Source: Branchipolynoe longqiensis (taxonomy: Eukaryota > Annelida > Polychaeta > Phyllodocida > Polynoidae). From it: a DNA stretch of 64,000 bases. The notes beneath the pieces are model-generated. The model saw only the letters and a list, made by a program, of their open reading frames with translations, had not been told where the DNA came from and did no database searches. This document shows positions 1-11,349 of this stretch, in pieces. A program made the translations under genes and the position numbers. Location: positions 1,821,299 through 1,885,298 of the forward strand of contig CM059200.1 in assembly GCA_030323885.1 (NCBI GenBank), written 5' to 3'. The first letter of the stretch is position 1, and every line of letters starts with the position of its first letter.

Positions 1-60
1 AGACACCAACCGGACACCTACCAGACATCTACCAGACACCTACCGGACACCTACCAGACT
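1..60. repeat. Short tandem repeat, about 12-bp unit
   Basis: Degenerate repeats of GGACACCTACCA run from the window edge to about base 60. Further CGGAC-type motifs are scattered to about 360, including a 13-nt palindrome CGGACAGTGTCCG at 349-361. The true left end lies outside the window. Confidence 0.7.
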
Positions 61-218
61 GTTCACGGATGCGCAAAAAAACGACGGACCGAATTCCCGC
101 AGCACCATCAAGAGACTCTTCAGGATACAAACTGGACGCCTAATGGATGAGCAACAGACATGAAACGGACAAAACGGACTAAGCAGAATTAAAATTGACA
201 CCAACCATACACCTCAAT

Positions 219-276
219 CCGGCAGTGTCCGGTACAAGTTTTGTGCATGTTCAAAACTTGTACCGGACACTGCCGG
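219..276. repeat. Perfect 25-bp inverted repeat (hairpin)
   Basis: Bases 219-243 and 252-276 are exact reverse complements, separated by the 8-nt spacer TGCATGTT. The arms contain CAGTGTCCGGTACAAG. No reading frame or tRNA-like box is associated. It could be a foldback of some larger element, because CAGTGTCC-type motifs recur nearby. Confidence 0.9.
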
Positions 277-470
277 ACACCACTGGACGACAGATAACAG
301 ACACACCGGATGCCAACTGTATATAAACCATACATTGCCGTATTTCAGCGGACAGTGTCCGTTTTCTATCCGGTTCCTCAACCCGGTGAGGTCTGACTGG
401 GGCTTAACGGTGAAGGTCTATGTTTGTTTTCAAGATGACTGATTCTGATACTGTACCATTCAGGCTGAAG

Positions 471-596
471 GGAGGCGGGTGTGATCGTGTGTGTGGGGAG
501 GATTGGAGGGTGGGGGGAGGCGGGTGTGAGCGTGGGTGTGGGGATGGTTGGAGGGTGGGTGAAGCGGGTGTGAGGGTGGGTGTGGGGAGGGGTGGT
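471..596. repeat. 45-bp GT-rich minisatellite, about 2.7 copies
   Basis: GGAGGCGGGTGTGA-type units begin at 471, 516 and 561, a constant 45-bp step. The unit length is a multiple of three, so a 95-codon frame (420-707) stays open across it. I regard that frame as a by-product of the repeat. Confidence 0.85.
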
Positions 597-598
597 TC

Positions 599-755
599 TG
601 AATGGGATATCAGGTCATGGTGCCAGCGGCCTGTTCTCCCAGTGGGGCAGCACTATAAAGTCACCATGAGCGCGTACTGCCACAAGTCGGTACCCATCCT
701 GATATGACCGTAGATGTTGCCAGGATGTAAAACTCCAAACGCTAACCAACCAACC
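599..755 (+). mobile_element. SINE family A, 3' half
   Basis: This copy has the body from the GGGATATCAGGTCATGG block through CTCCCAGTGGGGCAGCAC and CACAAGTCGGTACCC to the AGGATGTAAAACTCCAA end and a CAAC-repeat tail. The tRNA-like head is missing, so it is 5'-truncated. The 63-bp satellite starts about 60 bp further on. Confidence 0.85.
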
Positions 756-816
756 CTATCCATGCCTACCTTTCTATGCCGCTCTTTGTCCGAGAGTTCA
801 GTGCAGACTACTCCTA

Positions 817-3098
817 TTATACTACAGCAGTGAGCGGTGCAATCAATGCCTTGTATAGCAGACGACCAGTGTTGTCATTACTGGTGCAAGCAGTGAGCGG
901 TCCAATCAATGCCTTGTACAGCAGACGACCAGTGTTGTCATTGCTGGTGCAAGCAGTGAGCGGTGCAATCAATGCCTTGTACAGCAGACGACCAGTGTTG
1001 TCATTACTGGTGCAAGCAGTGAGCGGTGCAATCAATGCCTTGTACAGCAGACAACCAGTGGTGTCATTACTGGTGCAAGCAGTGAGCGGTGCAATCAATG
1101 CCTTGTACAGCAGACGGTCAGTGTTGTCATTACTGGTGCAAGCAGTGAGCGGTGCAATCAATGCCTTGTACAGCAGACGGCCACTGTTGTCATTACTGGT
1201 GCAAGCAGTGAGCAGTGCAATCAATGCATTGTACAACAGATGACCAGCGTTGTCATTACTGGTGCAAGCAGTGAGCGGTGTAATCAATGCCTTGTACAGC
1301 AGACGACCAGTGTTGTCAGTACTGGAGCAAGCAGTGAGCGGTGCAATCAATGCCTTGTACAGGAGATGACCAGTGTTGTCATTATTGGTGCAAGCAGTGA
1401 GCAGTGCAATCAATGCCTTGTACAGCAGACGGCCACTGTTGTCATTACTGGTGCAAGCAGTGAGCGGTGCAATCAATGCCTTGTACAACAGACGACCAGT
1501 GTTGTCATTACTGGTGCAAGCAGTGACCGGTGCAATCAATGCCTTGTACAGCAGACGGCCACTGTTGTCATTACTGGTGCAAGCAGTGAGTGGTGCAATC
1601 AATGCCTTGTACAACAGACGACCAGTGTTGTCATTACTGGTGCAAGCAGTGAGCGGTGCAATCAATGCCTTGTACAGCAGACGACCAGTGTTGTCAGTAC
1701 TGGTGCAAGCAGTGAGCGGTGCAATCAATGCCGTGTACATCAGACAACCAGTGTTGTCATTACTGGTGCAAGCAGTGAGCGGTGCAATCAATGCCTTGTA
1801 CAACAGACGACCAGCATTGTCATTACTGGTGCAAGCAGTGAGCAGTGCAATCAATGCCTTGTACAGCAGACGACCAGTGTTGTCAGTACTGGTGCAAGCA
1901 GTGAGTGGTGCAATCAATGCCTTGTACAGCAGACGACCAGTGTTGTCATTACTGGTGCAAGCAGTGAGCGGTGCAATCAATGCCTTGTACAACAGACGAC
2001 CAGTGTTGTCATTACTGATGCAAGCAGTGAGCGGTGCAATCAATGCCTTGTACAGCAGACGGACCAGTGTTGTCATTACTGGTGCAAGCAGTGAGCGGTG
2101 CAATCAATGCCTTGTACAGCAGACGACCACTGTTGTCATTACTGGTGCAAGCAGTGAGCGGTGCAATCAATGCCTTGTACAACAGACGACCAGTGTTGTC
2201 ATTACTGATGCAAGCAGTGAGCGGTGCAATCAATGCCTTGTACAGCAGACGATCACTGTTGCCATTGCTGGTGCAAGCAGTTAGCGGTGCAATTAATGCC
2301 TTGTACAGCAGACGGCCACTGTTGTCATTACTGGTGCAAGCAGTGAATGGTGCATTCAATGCCTTGTACAACAGACGACCAGTGTTGTCACTACTGGTGC
2401 AAGCAGTGGGTGGTGCAATCAATGCCTTGTACAGCAGACAACCACTGTTGCCATTACTGGTGCAAGCAGTGAGCGGTGCAATCAATGCCTTGTACAGCAG
2501 ACGGTCACTGTTGTCATTACTGGTGCAAGCAGTGAGTGGTGCGTTCAATGCCTTGTACAACAGACAACCAGTGTTGTCATTACTGGTGCGAGCAGTGAGC
2601 GGTGCAATCAATGACTTGTACAGCAGACAACCACTGTTATCATTACTGGTGCAAGCAGTGAGCGTTGCAATCAATGCCTTGTACAGCAGACAACCACTGT
2701 TGTCATTACTGGTGCGAGCAGTGAGCGGTGCAATCAATGACTTGTACAGCAGATGACCACTGTTGTCATTACTGGTGCAAGCAGTGAGCGGTGCAATCAA
2801 TGCCTTGTACAGCAGACAACCAGTGTTGTCATTACTGGTGCAAGCAGTGAGCGGTGCAATCAATGCCTTGTACAGCAGACGGCCACTGTTGTCATTACTG
2901 GTGCAAGCAATGAGCGGTGCAATCAATGCCTTGTACAGCAGACGACCAGTGTTACCATTACTGCTGCCAGCAGTGAGCGGTGCAATCAATGACTTGTACA
3001 GCAGACGGGCACTGTTGTCATTGCTGGTGCAAGCAGAGAGCGGTGCAATCAATGCCTTGTACAGAGGACGGCCACTGTTGTCATTACTGGTGCAACCC
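817..3098. repeat. 63-bp satellite array, about 36 units
   Basis: A 63-bp unit containing TGTTGTCATTACTGGTGC and GTGCAATCAATGCCTTGTAC is repeated head to tail for about 2.28 kb. Copies differ at a few sites, mostly CpG positions (ACGACC, ACGGCC, ACAACC, ATGACC). Because 63 is 21 codons and the unit has no stop in several frames, long frames exist on both strands, for example 817-2103 on the minus strand with a 21-residue repeat. A one-base insertion near 2060 shifts all frames together. I see no start context, signal or codon-position bias that argues for a protein. Confidence 0.93.
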
Positions 3099-3477
3099 AA
3101 CCCGGGCTGCTGATAATTTTGTGCTTTTGATGAGTGGAACCAGTCTGTCAATTGCTAGTACCACCTCCTCCACCTCCCAGACGCCATAAAGATCCACAGC
3201 GGGAAGGCGATGCATTTAGTTGACGCGATTTGAATACAGATGGGCGTGAGTACACATAGGAAATGCTGTCTTCTAGAAGACTTTCCTTTTTAGAGGTGTG
3301 GGTGGGTGGGGAGGGGGGAGGATGATAGTTGGAGAGTGAGTGCTCATTGAAGATTTAACATTGTGTACGTAAGAAATCACATCACTGTGGCTTTCCTCGT
3401 TTCAATTTATTCATATTTGTGTTACTTTTACAGCATTACTTTATTTTAGCTCACAGGTGTCGCTTCTCTTTATCACC
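3099..3477. other. Unassigned stretch
   Basis: Single-copy-looking sequence between the satellite and a SINE head. It contains a G-rich run near 3300-3320. I see no gene or repeat I can name. Confidence 0.5.
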
Positions 3478-3540
3478 ACCAGACGGGATGGCTGAATGAG
3501 TTAGAGCGTCTGTCTCCCATGTTGGTAGACCATGGTATAA
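3478..3540 (+). mobile_element. SINE family A, tRNA-like head, broken off by repeat X
   Basis: CAGACGGGATGGCTGAATGAG with a box-A-like GAGTTAGAGCG matches the head of family A. After about 60 bp it passes into repeat X. Family A sequence resumes at about 4048, so repeat X appears to sit inside the SINE. Confidence 0.75.
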
Positions 3541-3544
3541 AGTC

Positions 3545-3909
3545 CAATGCTCGAATCTGTGGCTGTGTAGGCAGGCTATGGTGAAATCAATATAGACACA
3601 GAGAAAGGAAGAGTATAAAGTGTCAAGAAGAAGAGAGAGTCCAGCCCTCTGGTTGATTATTTATATGGTTACATGGATTCATTGTAGAGTATCACCCCCC
3701 ACCACTTTGCCCCAATGGGAATCAAGCATTATTGGCCCTACCAATAGGGATCCACCACAAGGTGTACAGCCCCATGGCCATGACCAACCATGACCTTTTG
3801 ATTGTGGTGACCCCTACCCCAGCAGTAGGGCTAGGCCCTGAGCGCAAACACACCCAGACCGGCCAGCACCAATATGTCTCTTTACATCCCACTCAGGCAC
3901 CACCAGCCC

Positions 3910-3967
<58 letters not shown>

Positions 3968-4030
3968 GCGCCTGGTCCCATACACCGATCAGTACTATAA
4001 CATTTGCATTCCCCCCCCTATGCTGAATAT
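3545..4030 (+). mobile_element. Repeat X, copy 1
   Basis: About 480 bp aligns by eye with 8022-8498: GTGTAGGCAGGCTATGG, GAGAAAGGAAGAGTATAAAG, GGTTACATGGATTCATTGTAGAG, CAAGCATTATTGGCCCTA, CTCAGGCACCA and the 3' GCATTCCCCCC block. A (TA)n run at 3910-3964 expands the middle. No reading frame is conserved and the class is unknown. Confidence 0.8.
3906..3965. repeat. (TA)n microsatellite
   Basis: Almost pure alternating TA with two TTT-containing interruptions, inside repeat X copy 1. Copy 2 has only a short ATATATACATA at the same place, so this is a local expansion. Confidence 0.9.
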
Positions 4031-4047
4031 CGAAATAGTTTACAATG

Positions 4048-4262
4048 GGATCGTGGGTCTCTTTCTAGCCAGGTCGTCGGACTGGTTGGCTCAGTGTCAG
4101 GATAATGTGACTGAGTGGGATATCAGGTCATGATGGTGCTGGTGACCTGGTCTCCCAGTGGGACAGCACTATAAAAGTTGCCATGAGTGCGCACTGTCAC
4201 AAGATGGTACCCGTCCTGATAAGACCTTCAGTGTTGCTAGGATGTAAAACCACAACAAACAC
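4048..4262 (+). mobile_element. SINE family A, body and tail
   Basis: This runs from TTTCTAGCCAGG through GACTGGTTGGCTCAGTGTCAG and CACTATAAA to GCTAGGATGTAAAACCACAAC. It is probably the second half of the SINE whose head is at 3478, with internal loss of the TTATTAGGATAGGG block. Confidence 0.8.
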
Positions 4263-4497
4263 GTATCAGAATAAACTGCAGGACCGAGAACCATAGCTCG
4301 CATAGTCCGACAATACAACATATTGGTAGGTTCATATCTATAATTATCCATGCACTGATTACCCATGAACTGGCACCTGAATGACACTACATAACTAATG
4401 CCACTCAACTACTCAAGCAACTGGCCAAGGATACAGCATCCTGCTGCCACATCTGCCTCACGACTGTACCACTCACTGAAAGTTATATATATATATA

Positions 4498-5009
4498 TAT
4501 ACAGTATAACCCCGTTAAACCAAACTTGCAGGGACCCTAGAAATTTGTTTTGATTAACCGATCATTGGTTTAACCAAGCTTTGGCTTCGACTTTGACTTG
4601 GCTTTTGCAAAAATCTGGGTGCATTATGAATGTAATATACACTATATGTGGACACTTTGTTCATCGTTGTTTTATGTATATATAGTATAACCCTGTTAAA
4701 CCAAGCTTGCTTAACACAAACGATCGGTTAATCCAAACCTTTTTGGGTGGCCCAGCAAAATACTACCATCTATCATATAAAAATGTTGGTGGGGTCTTAT
4801 AACCACATGAAAGATTGGTTCAACCGTACTGGAAGTGGCCTGGGGTGCGAACATTGTGTTTGGATTAAGCTATAGTTTGGATTAACCGACTTTGGTTTAA
4901 CCAACTTTTTTATATGATAAATGGTAGCATTTTGCCGGGCCACTAAAACCAGTTTGGATTAACCGATCGTTTGGTTTAACCAAGCTTGGTTTCATGGGTT
5001 TATACAGTA
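4498..5009. mobile_element. pogo/Tigger-like foldback MITE
   Basis: The inner unit 4684-5008 has inverted termini of about 105 bp: AGTATAACCCTGTTAAACCAAG at the left matches the reverse complement of the right end. The arms also share a GCAAAATACTACCAT / ATGGTAGCATTTTGC block. A second left end, CAGTATAACCCCGTTAAACC, lies at 4502. The CAGTATAACC(C/T) terminus and TA flanks resemble Tc1/mariner-pogo ends as I know them. There is no transposase frame, so it is non-autonomous. Confidence 0.7.
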
Positions 5010-5340
5010 TTTAGATCAGATCAGATCTGCCCGTACATATGTAGCTAATATATGCACATATAAAAGTGTACTTAATGGATCGCAGATCTCTCAGCCTGTC
5101 TGTATTATGCTGCACCACTCTGATCAGCAGAACCATCGTGCTGTTTCTGCTCTGTCTGAATTTCGAATTGACTGATGCGTCTGGAGCATTAGCATATCAC
5201 TTCTTGCCAGCATGTCACTGAACTAACACATATGATTAATTAATGTATTGGGCGACGAGGGCTGGGCCTCTTCTCTCGCTGTTATTGTAATTGAATACAG
5301 AAATTTACCTGCACATGATGTTGTGGAAATTGACTTGATA
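5010..5340. other. Unassigned stretch
   Basis: AT-rich DNA with no repeat I could match elsewhere in the window and no convincing reading frame. Confidence 0.5.
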
Positions 5341-5344
5341 TATA

Positions 5345-5535
5345 CATATGAAGAGTTCAGGCGCAAAACCAATCCAAAAATGTAGTATAAATAACACGAT
5401 TTGTACCTGAAAATAATTGTAATTCTCACTAATTCCACTTTTCATATGATCACATGCTTATGCCACAGTGAACAACAGAGAAGGAATATAAAAATTATAC
5501 CTTTTGAAGGTTTGATTCCAATATTTATCTCCATT
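5345..5535 (+). mobile_element. MITE, partial copy of the 15210-15434 element
   Basis: Bases from TGAAGAGTTCAGGCGC through GTACCTGAAAATAAT, CACTTTTCATATGATCACATG and GGAATATAAAAAT to CTCCATTT match the copy at 15.2 kb in order. The right terminal repeat is lost here. Confidence 0.75.
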
Positions 5536-5899
5536 TGTGCTGATATATATAATATATATATGTACGGAGGTCAATCACATGCATATGTATATACCTAAAG
5601 TGCCTATATATGTGCTGTATATGCATTATACAAGTATACTTATTCGTGAACTGATTATCCTTCAATGTTACCTCTGTTTGCACCTTATCTGGACACCTCA
5701 CAACTGTTGACACTTAACAACTCAGCCGAACGGACCGGCTCTCTGCCTTGCCTGGTGCTGCCACCTGGCCTATTCAGCTCTCACGACTCAGCCTCTTGCC
5801 TGTACCACTAGCTTAAAAATAGGTTGCTTACATGAAAAAGAAGAAGATATGATAGTGTGTGAGAGTTTATTTACTACCCGGTCATAGCAACAACAATGT

Positions 5900-6312
5900 A
5901 TGAATGGCTCACTTCCTATCACTCCCATTGTAAGACGGCACACTTCTTATCACTCCCATGGTAATGTAAATATGGCAGTGCCACCTTGTGGTGGGTTTGA
6001 TCAGCCCAGCTGCTGGTTGGTGTTTCACATGTAAACACATACAATTTTATTATACATGAGATAGGTAAGTATGAATATACATCAATATGAAATTGCTATG
6101 AACAAATACGCATCATCAGCATCATCATCAGCATCACCATCATCACACATCGTTCACATTCATATATACATTTATACATATACATTTATACATATAATAT
6201 AGCACATATTTAACCAACAGAACAGCCAGCGCACCAAGTGGTGGGTTTGATCAGTTTGATTACACAGTACAGGCTGAGTGAGCCGTCTTAGTATTATAGG
6301 GTCTTTGATATA
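5900..6312 (+). mobile_element. ~350-400 bp MITE-like repeat, copy 1
   Basis: Matches 36393-36743 over most of its length: GTGCCACCTTGTGGTGGG, AGCTGCTGGTTGGTGTTTC, ACACATACA, CATCATCA-rich spacer and TACACAGTACAGGCTGAG. The right end (GAGCCGTCTTAGTATTATAGGG) is an inverted match to the left end of the 36.4 kb copy, which suggests terminal inverted repeats. No frame is present. Confidence 0.75.
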
Positions 6313-7040
6313 ACACAGGAAAAATCACTATGTACAGCAAAAACACTGATGTTAGTGGATATAGGCCCTCGCACATCGTACTGCACATAGTGATTCATTG
6401 AGGACAATTCAGCATTAGTTCAACATGAAAGGCCATATTCATGGCGAATATTAGAAGAATTGAGTCATCACTTCAGACCGTTTCATCAAATATACATCCA
6501 TCACATTGTAAGTGTAAATATAAAAACTCACAAGCAATTTTGAAATCGGTAGATTCTGATCAGATGATGGCAACATTTATATCACAAGATGGAGCAACAA
6601 TTTCAAGGCGCGATGTAGTCAAGTTATTCTCAGACATGGTGAAGTTTGTTAACACCTGCCTCAGTATCTAAGTTAGATATGTAGACTCAATTCTAGATAA
6701 TTGCGTTGGTTTTGAGAATATGATGCTTCATCGGACTATGCAGCTTTTATGTCACAGGTTTGTAAAGAGGTTTCGCGTATTATTTACATCAATAAAGTGT
6801 TGACTACACTGTACAGTGTGAAGAGTTAGTAGTACATTATATATATGCATGTACATGACATGGTGTTGGCCATGTTACATATGCAATATACATGGCTGCC
6901 CATGCCTACATGTAATGGGGTTCACAGACCTATGCTACCGGATGTCGTTGAGGCAATGTCCACATCTTGACCTGTTGCAGTGGAGTATAATACAGTTGAG
7001 ATATGATGAACATGATATAAATCATTGATATGAGCATTCA
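6313..7040. other. Unassigned stretch with a 76-codon frame
   Basis: The frame 6441-6671 (plus) has an ordinary amino-acid composition and starts at ATG, but I recognise no family and see no splice or polyadenylation context. An 11-bp inverted repeat (AATCACTATGT / ACATAGTGATT) spans about 6325-6395. I treat the frame as unproven. Confidence 0.4.
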
Positions 7041-7149
7041 TATTTACACCTACCAATGCACTCATCCGGGCCGAGTGAGGAAAGTACAGGTTGAGTTAGG
7101 AAATAAGATATAGATAGAGTTGTTTAAATGGTGCTATTATGTTTAATCA

Positions 7150-7775
7150 TGGGTGGAGCTGTTGAATACAGGTATTACACACTGAGCAATGAGTTAGGAT
7201 ATAACTGGAGATATTAAGTGCATTAAAATATCATACTATTGAGTACACTCAAAGCTGGATCTATTGAATAGAGGTACACACTGAGCGATGAATTAAGGTA
7301 TAGCTAGATATATTAAGAGCAGTGAGATATGTTACAATTGAGTACACTCAAGTATTGAGCTCTTGAATTAAGGTAAACACTGATCTATGAATTAAGATAT
7401 AATTAGAGTTATTAAATTCAGTAAGATATGTTTCTATTGAGTACACTCAAGGATTGAGTTATTGAATAAAAGTAAGACTGAGCTATGAATTAAGATATAA
7501 TTAGAGCTATTAAGCGCAGTCGGATATGTGACAATTGAGTACAATCAAGGATATAACTATTGAATACAGTTATTACACACTGAGCTATGAATTAGGATAT
7601 AACTAGAGATATTAAGTGCATTAAAATATTGTGCATTAAAATATCTTACTATTGAATACACTCAAGGATCCAGCTATTGAATGAAGGTACACACTGAGCT
7701 ATGAATTAAGATATAGCTAGAAATATTAAGACAGTAAGATATGTTACTATTGATTACACTCAAGTATTGCTAGAT
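7150..7775. repeat. ~100-bp AT-rich degenerate tandem repeat, 6-7 units
   Basis: Units carry TTGAATA-AGGTACACACTGAGC, GAATTAAGATATA and TTGAGTACACTCAAG in fixed order, spaced about 100 bp apart. One unit has a short internal duplication (AAAATAT-GTGCATT) near 7621-7645. Confidence 0.88.
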
Positions 7776-8021
7776 ATGTCGTGCCTGAATGATAATAAGG
7801 ACACTAATTATTAAAGCATTGTTGATTAATAATAAATAGAGATATCAATTTTGCCTAACACTCATCTAGCACTATGCCGGCATCATATCAAAGATGTCCA
7901 TTCCTCAGATTACTGGATTCCTTTACGATAATGACATCGGCATCCATTGCTTGTTGAATATACGTGGCATTATTAGTTCATTCCATAGAATTTGCAATCA
8001 AGTCAGTCAGTTTGTAAAATG

Positions 8022-8498
8022 GCTATAGCTCGAATCTGTTGTCGTGTAGGCATGCTATAGTGAAATCGATACAGACAAAGAGAAAGGAAGAGTATAAAGT
8101 GTAAAGAAGGAGAGATAGAGTCAAGCCCTCTGGTTTATTATTTATATGGTTACATGGGTTCATTGTAGAGTATCACCCTGCCCCTTTCTCCCGATGGGAA
8201 ACAAGCATTATTGGCCCTAGCAATAGGGATCCAGCATTCCTGATCCCCATGGCTACCAGTGGTCTGCCCACCACAAGCTGTATGGCCCCATGGCCACCAC
8301 CAACCTTGCCCCTTGAGTTGGTGATCACTATACCAGCGGAGGAGGTAGGCCCTGAGTGCCCTCACACCCAGACCTGCCAGCACCACTATGTCTATTTATA
8401 TCCCACTCAGGCACCATCAGCCCTTACATATATACATACATGTGCCTGGTCACATACACCGATCAGTAATCAAACATTTGCATTCCCCCTATGCCGTT
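8022..8498 (+). mobile_element. Repeat X, copy 2 (most complete)
   Basis: The best full-length reference for repeat X in the window. It starts near GCTCGAATCTGTTGTCG and ends at GCATTCCCCCTATGCCG. It contains CAAGCATTATTGGCCCTAGC and a CACCAGCACCACTATG segment. A full-length SINE A inserted immediately beyond its 3' end, with a target duplication beginning at 8499. Classification is open: no long terminal inverted repeats, no poly(A) and no conserved frame were seen. Confidence 0.8.
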
Positions 8499-8857
8499 CA
8501 TTTGGAGAGAACCAGACGGGATGGCCGAATGAGTTGAGCGTCCCTCTCCCATTTTGGAAGATCATGGGGTTCAAACTCTGGTCAAGTCAAACCAATGACT
8601 TACAAAATGTATACTTGTCACTTCCTAACTAGGTCCTTGGCATTATTAGGATAGGGCAAGGACTGGTTGGCTCAGTGTCAGGATAATGTAATGAAGTGCG
8701 GTATCAGGTCATGGTGCTAGTGGCCTAGTCACCCAGTGGGGCAGCCCTATAAAGTCACCATGAGTGCGCACTGTCACAAGTCGGTATCCGTCCTGATATG
8801 ACCTTAGATGTTCACAGGACGTAAAACTACACCAAGTGACCAACATTTGGAGAGAAC
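8499..8857 (+). mobile_element. SINE family A, full length with 14-bp target duplication
   Basis: The element proper is 8513-8843 (331 bp), flanked by exact copies of CATTTGGAGAGAAC at 8499-8512 and 8844-8857. The head (about 75 bp) carries box-A-like GATGGCCGAATGAGTTGAGCG and a box-B-like GGTTCAAACTCTGG. Next come the CAAACCAATGACTTA block, the GGCATTATTAGGATAGGGCAAGG block, the body and a 3' end with GTCCTGATATGACCTTAGATG and CAGGACGTAAAAC. The head looks tRNA-Gly(CCC)-like in related copies. It is non-coding and would be transcribed by RNA polymerase III and mobilised by a LINE. This copy defines the family boundaries. Confidence 0.93.
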
Positions 8858-9044
8858 ATTAATTGTTCCCGCTGGTACACAAAAGACTGCAATTGTTTAT
8901 TTAAAAGGCAAACTTTCGGGTGGGAATGTGCCGAGTGCAGGGCAAACAGGGCCGACACTGTAGGAGGGAATTGGTTTCTCAGGGCATACAAGCTATCCAG
9001 GCTGCTCGACCAGCACCGCATCCAACCCAAACCGGACAGGCTTG
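8858..9044. other. Unassigned stretch
   Basis: No repeat match or convincing frame seen. The short minus-strand frames here have no recognisable composition. Confidence 0.5.
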
Positions 9045-9330
9045 GTCAGCCACGTATCCCTTCCGTCCGAAGATCACAATATGATATGAAGTAAATTTGT
9101 TATTCCATTCACCAAAGAGAATGGTAGATTGAGCAGGAAGCATTTCACTTAAGCCGGGCAATGGGCGATATTAGTGTGGATGGGCGATATTAGGGGAAGC
9201 TAGATAGAGCAGGAAGCATTCCACTGAAGATGGGCAATATTAGGGGTTATGGGCGATATTAGGGTGCATGGGTGATATTAGGGGATTTCGGTAATTTTAG
9301 CGGGAAAATCCCACACTTTATACAGGAAGG
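9045..9330. repeat. GGGCGATATTAG-type repeat, copy 1
   Basis: An ~285-bp unit with AATATGATATG, GAGCAGGAAGCA and several ~18-bp motifs of the type ATGGGCGATATTAGGGG, ending in GGGAAAATCCCAC...TTTATA. It is shared with 10318-10650. Confidence 0.85.
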
Positions 9331-9910
9331 AAGGAATATATATATATATTTAGTTACTTCATTCCTAATAATATATTCATAGCTTCTTATACTATGTATA
9401 TACACATATACTGTATAATCGAATGTTTTGCCCAAAAAATTCAAATAACAAATCTTCGCCAAATATCTCATCTCTTGAGGTTGTGTTGCCGGCCATATAT
9501 CCTGAGGTAATATTAGTAGACTATCTATGGCTATAAGGATATCCGGGGTTTTACTATTTGCTTGACCATAGCCATGGCAACCGGCTCCATCAGGCCATTA
9601 GCTGTAACCAAGGCGCGTGAATCAGGTCAGGTGAGCAAACTGCACTCCCCCAGTTGAATGTATATAGGGGGGAAATAGGCTGGCAGTAAAGCAGCTTCTA
9701 GGTAGCTTCTCTGTACGACCTACTTTGGCAAATGAGACACTTACTGACTTAGCATCTACAAAATGAGCTCACAGCCTAGTTCACCTGAGAGCCGCTAGGA
9801 GTGACTAGCCTAGAGAGGGTCTGCGATGTCATCTCCTACACTGGGGTTGTTGACCTCAGTAATGTAAGTGGACTGGAAAGTGGACATATACATGCAGATA
9901 TACATAGCTT
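9331..9910. other. Unassigned stretch
   Basis: AT-rich with a short (TA)n run at 9339-9351. No gene or matched repeat. Confidence 0.5.
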
Positions 9911-10230
9911 GGTTGTCTGTTGGAGTCTTCCGTCCTGAAAAACATCTAAGGTAATATCAACATGGGTACTGATAGCGACTTTATAGTGCAGCCCCACTGG
10001 GACATCAGGCCACCAGTACCATGACCTGATATCCCACTTAGTCACATTATCCTGATGTTGAGCTAACAAGTCTTTGCCCTATCCTATTTATGCCGAGCAC
10101 CATTCTAGGAAGTGACAAGTATCAATTGTGTAAGTCATTGAATGGGAATTGAACTCCGACCGGGAATTGAACTTCTGATCTCGTGCATGGGAGGCCTGCG
10201 ATCTACCGATTCGGCCATAGCACTCGGTTC
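9911..10230 (-). mobile_element. SINE family A, near full length, Gly-like head
   Basis: Reverse orientation. The head on the minus strand reads GATGCACG-type anticodon-arm sequence with TGGCCGAATCGGTAGA and TTCAATTCCCGGTC. This is the head variant closest to tRNA-Gly(CCC). The sequence GGGAATTGAAC occurs twice in the head, a small internal duplication. Confidence 0.88.
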
Positions 10231-10317
10231 CGTGCGGAAGGTATACTATATTATGTAGTATGTGTGTGCTATAATCTATTATGGGAATATAAACAAGGAC
10301 ACCATCATCTTTAGTCA

Positions 10318-10650
10318 CCAGATCTCAATATGATATGGGCAATATTTTTTCATTATTCAACAGAGGATGGTAAATAGAGCAGGACGCAGTCCACAAAAGA
10401 CGGGTGATATTAGGGGATATGGGCGATATTAGGGTCGATGGGCGATATCAAGGGATATGGGCGATATTAGGGTAGACAGGCGATATTAAGGGATATGGGG
10501 AATATTAGATGGGAAATACCACCAATTATATAGAGAGGGGATATGGGGGATATTAAGGTTGATGGGCGATATGACGGGATATGGGCGATATTAGGGGATA
10601 TGGGGAATATTAGAGGGAAAATCCCACCCTTTATATAGAAAGGAAGAAAG
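10318..10650. repeat. GGGCGATATTAG-type repeat, copy 2 (expanded)
   Basis: Same flanks as copy 1 but with more 18-bp units (GGGATATGGGCGATATTA), and the 3' block GGGAAAATCCCACC duplicated in degenerate form at about 10515 and 10615. Confidence 0.85.
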
Positions 10651-11345
10651 TATCGGTGTGAGGCTTCCCTGGATGGCAGGCCTGGGTAAAGACGCCGGAT
10701 ATTGGGTGGGGAGACCTGACTTCAGAAGCAGATGCCGGACGTGGCCAGCACATGAAGGCTTTGCATGCAGCATCATGTTCCGGGCGTGTAAAGGTCAACG
10801 CCGACAGGGTGATGAATGTGATGCGGCCGGTGACAGTTAGCTAGGTAAAGACACCCGTAATGGATGCAACCGCTGTAGTATAATGCGTATATACTCATTT
10901 CCCACTCGACAAGGACAGTGAAGGGTGAGCGCTGTATGTACGGTACATCTACATCTAGATGTCATTTGGAATCTCAACACAGGGCAGCTGATGTTCAGTA
11001 GACCTCATTAAGCTAGAAAAGTAGTGAAGGAGATATTGCTTATAACCACTACAGTTAATTCAGAAAGAGTAGATTTATTTTATTTCGCATTCCTTCACAA
11101 TGAAAATAGGGGAAACAACATTTATTTAATTTATTTATTTTGCTTCTTTTAGAAAGGAGCCTTGGGGCAACACAGTGGTTATAATGTACTGTATTCATGT
11201 TGCTTATACAACTATTTTGTTTTCCTTTCGCTCTTTTCGCCAGGAGAATTGTGAAAAAACATTGCTTATGCACTTATGATACAGACACAGTTGTCCTTAA
11301 TTTAAATTTAAAATAAAATCATTTATTCATTCAACTAGATGATGA
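10651..11345. other. Unassigned stretch
   Basis: No gene is supported. A GTATAATGCGTATATACTC block at about 10876-10895 is an inverted copy of the short TATAACGCATTAT motif described in the findings. Confidence 0.45.
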
Positions 11346-11349
11346 TATC

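Noticed and set aside
817..3151. Long satellite-derived frames (up to 428 codons) as repeat proteins
   Set aside because: The 63-bp unit has no stop in several frames on both strands, so open frames are expected. There is no unique N- or C-terminus, and no frame shows clear protection of codon positions.
6441..6671. 76-residue hypothetical protein
   Set aside because: Reasonable composition but no motif, no conservation in the window and no transcription signals. Left as unproven within the unassigned stretch.
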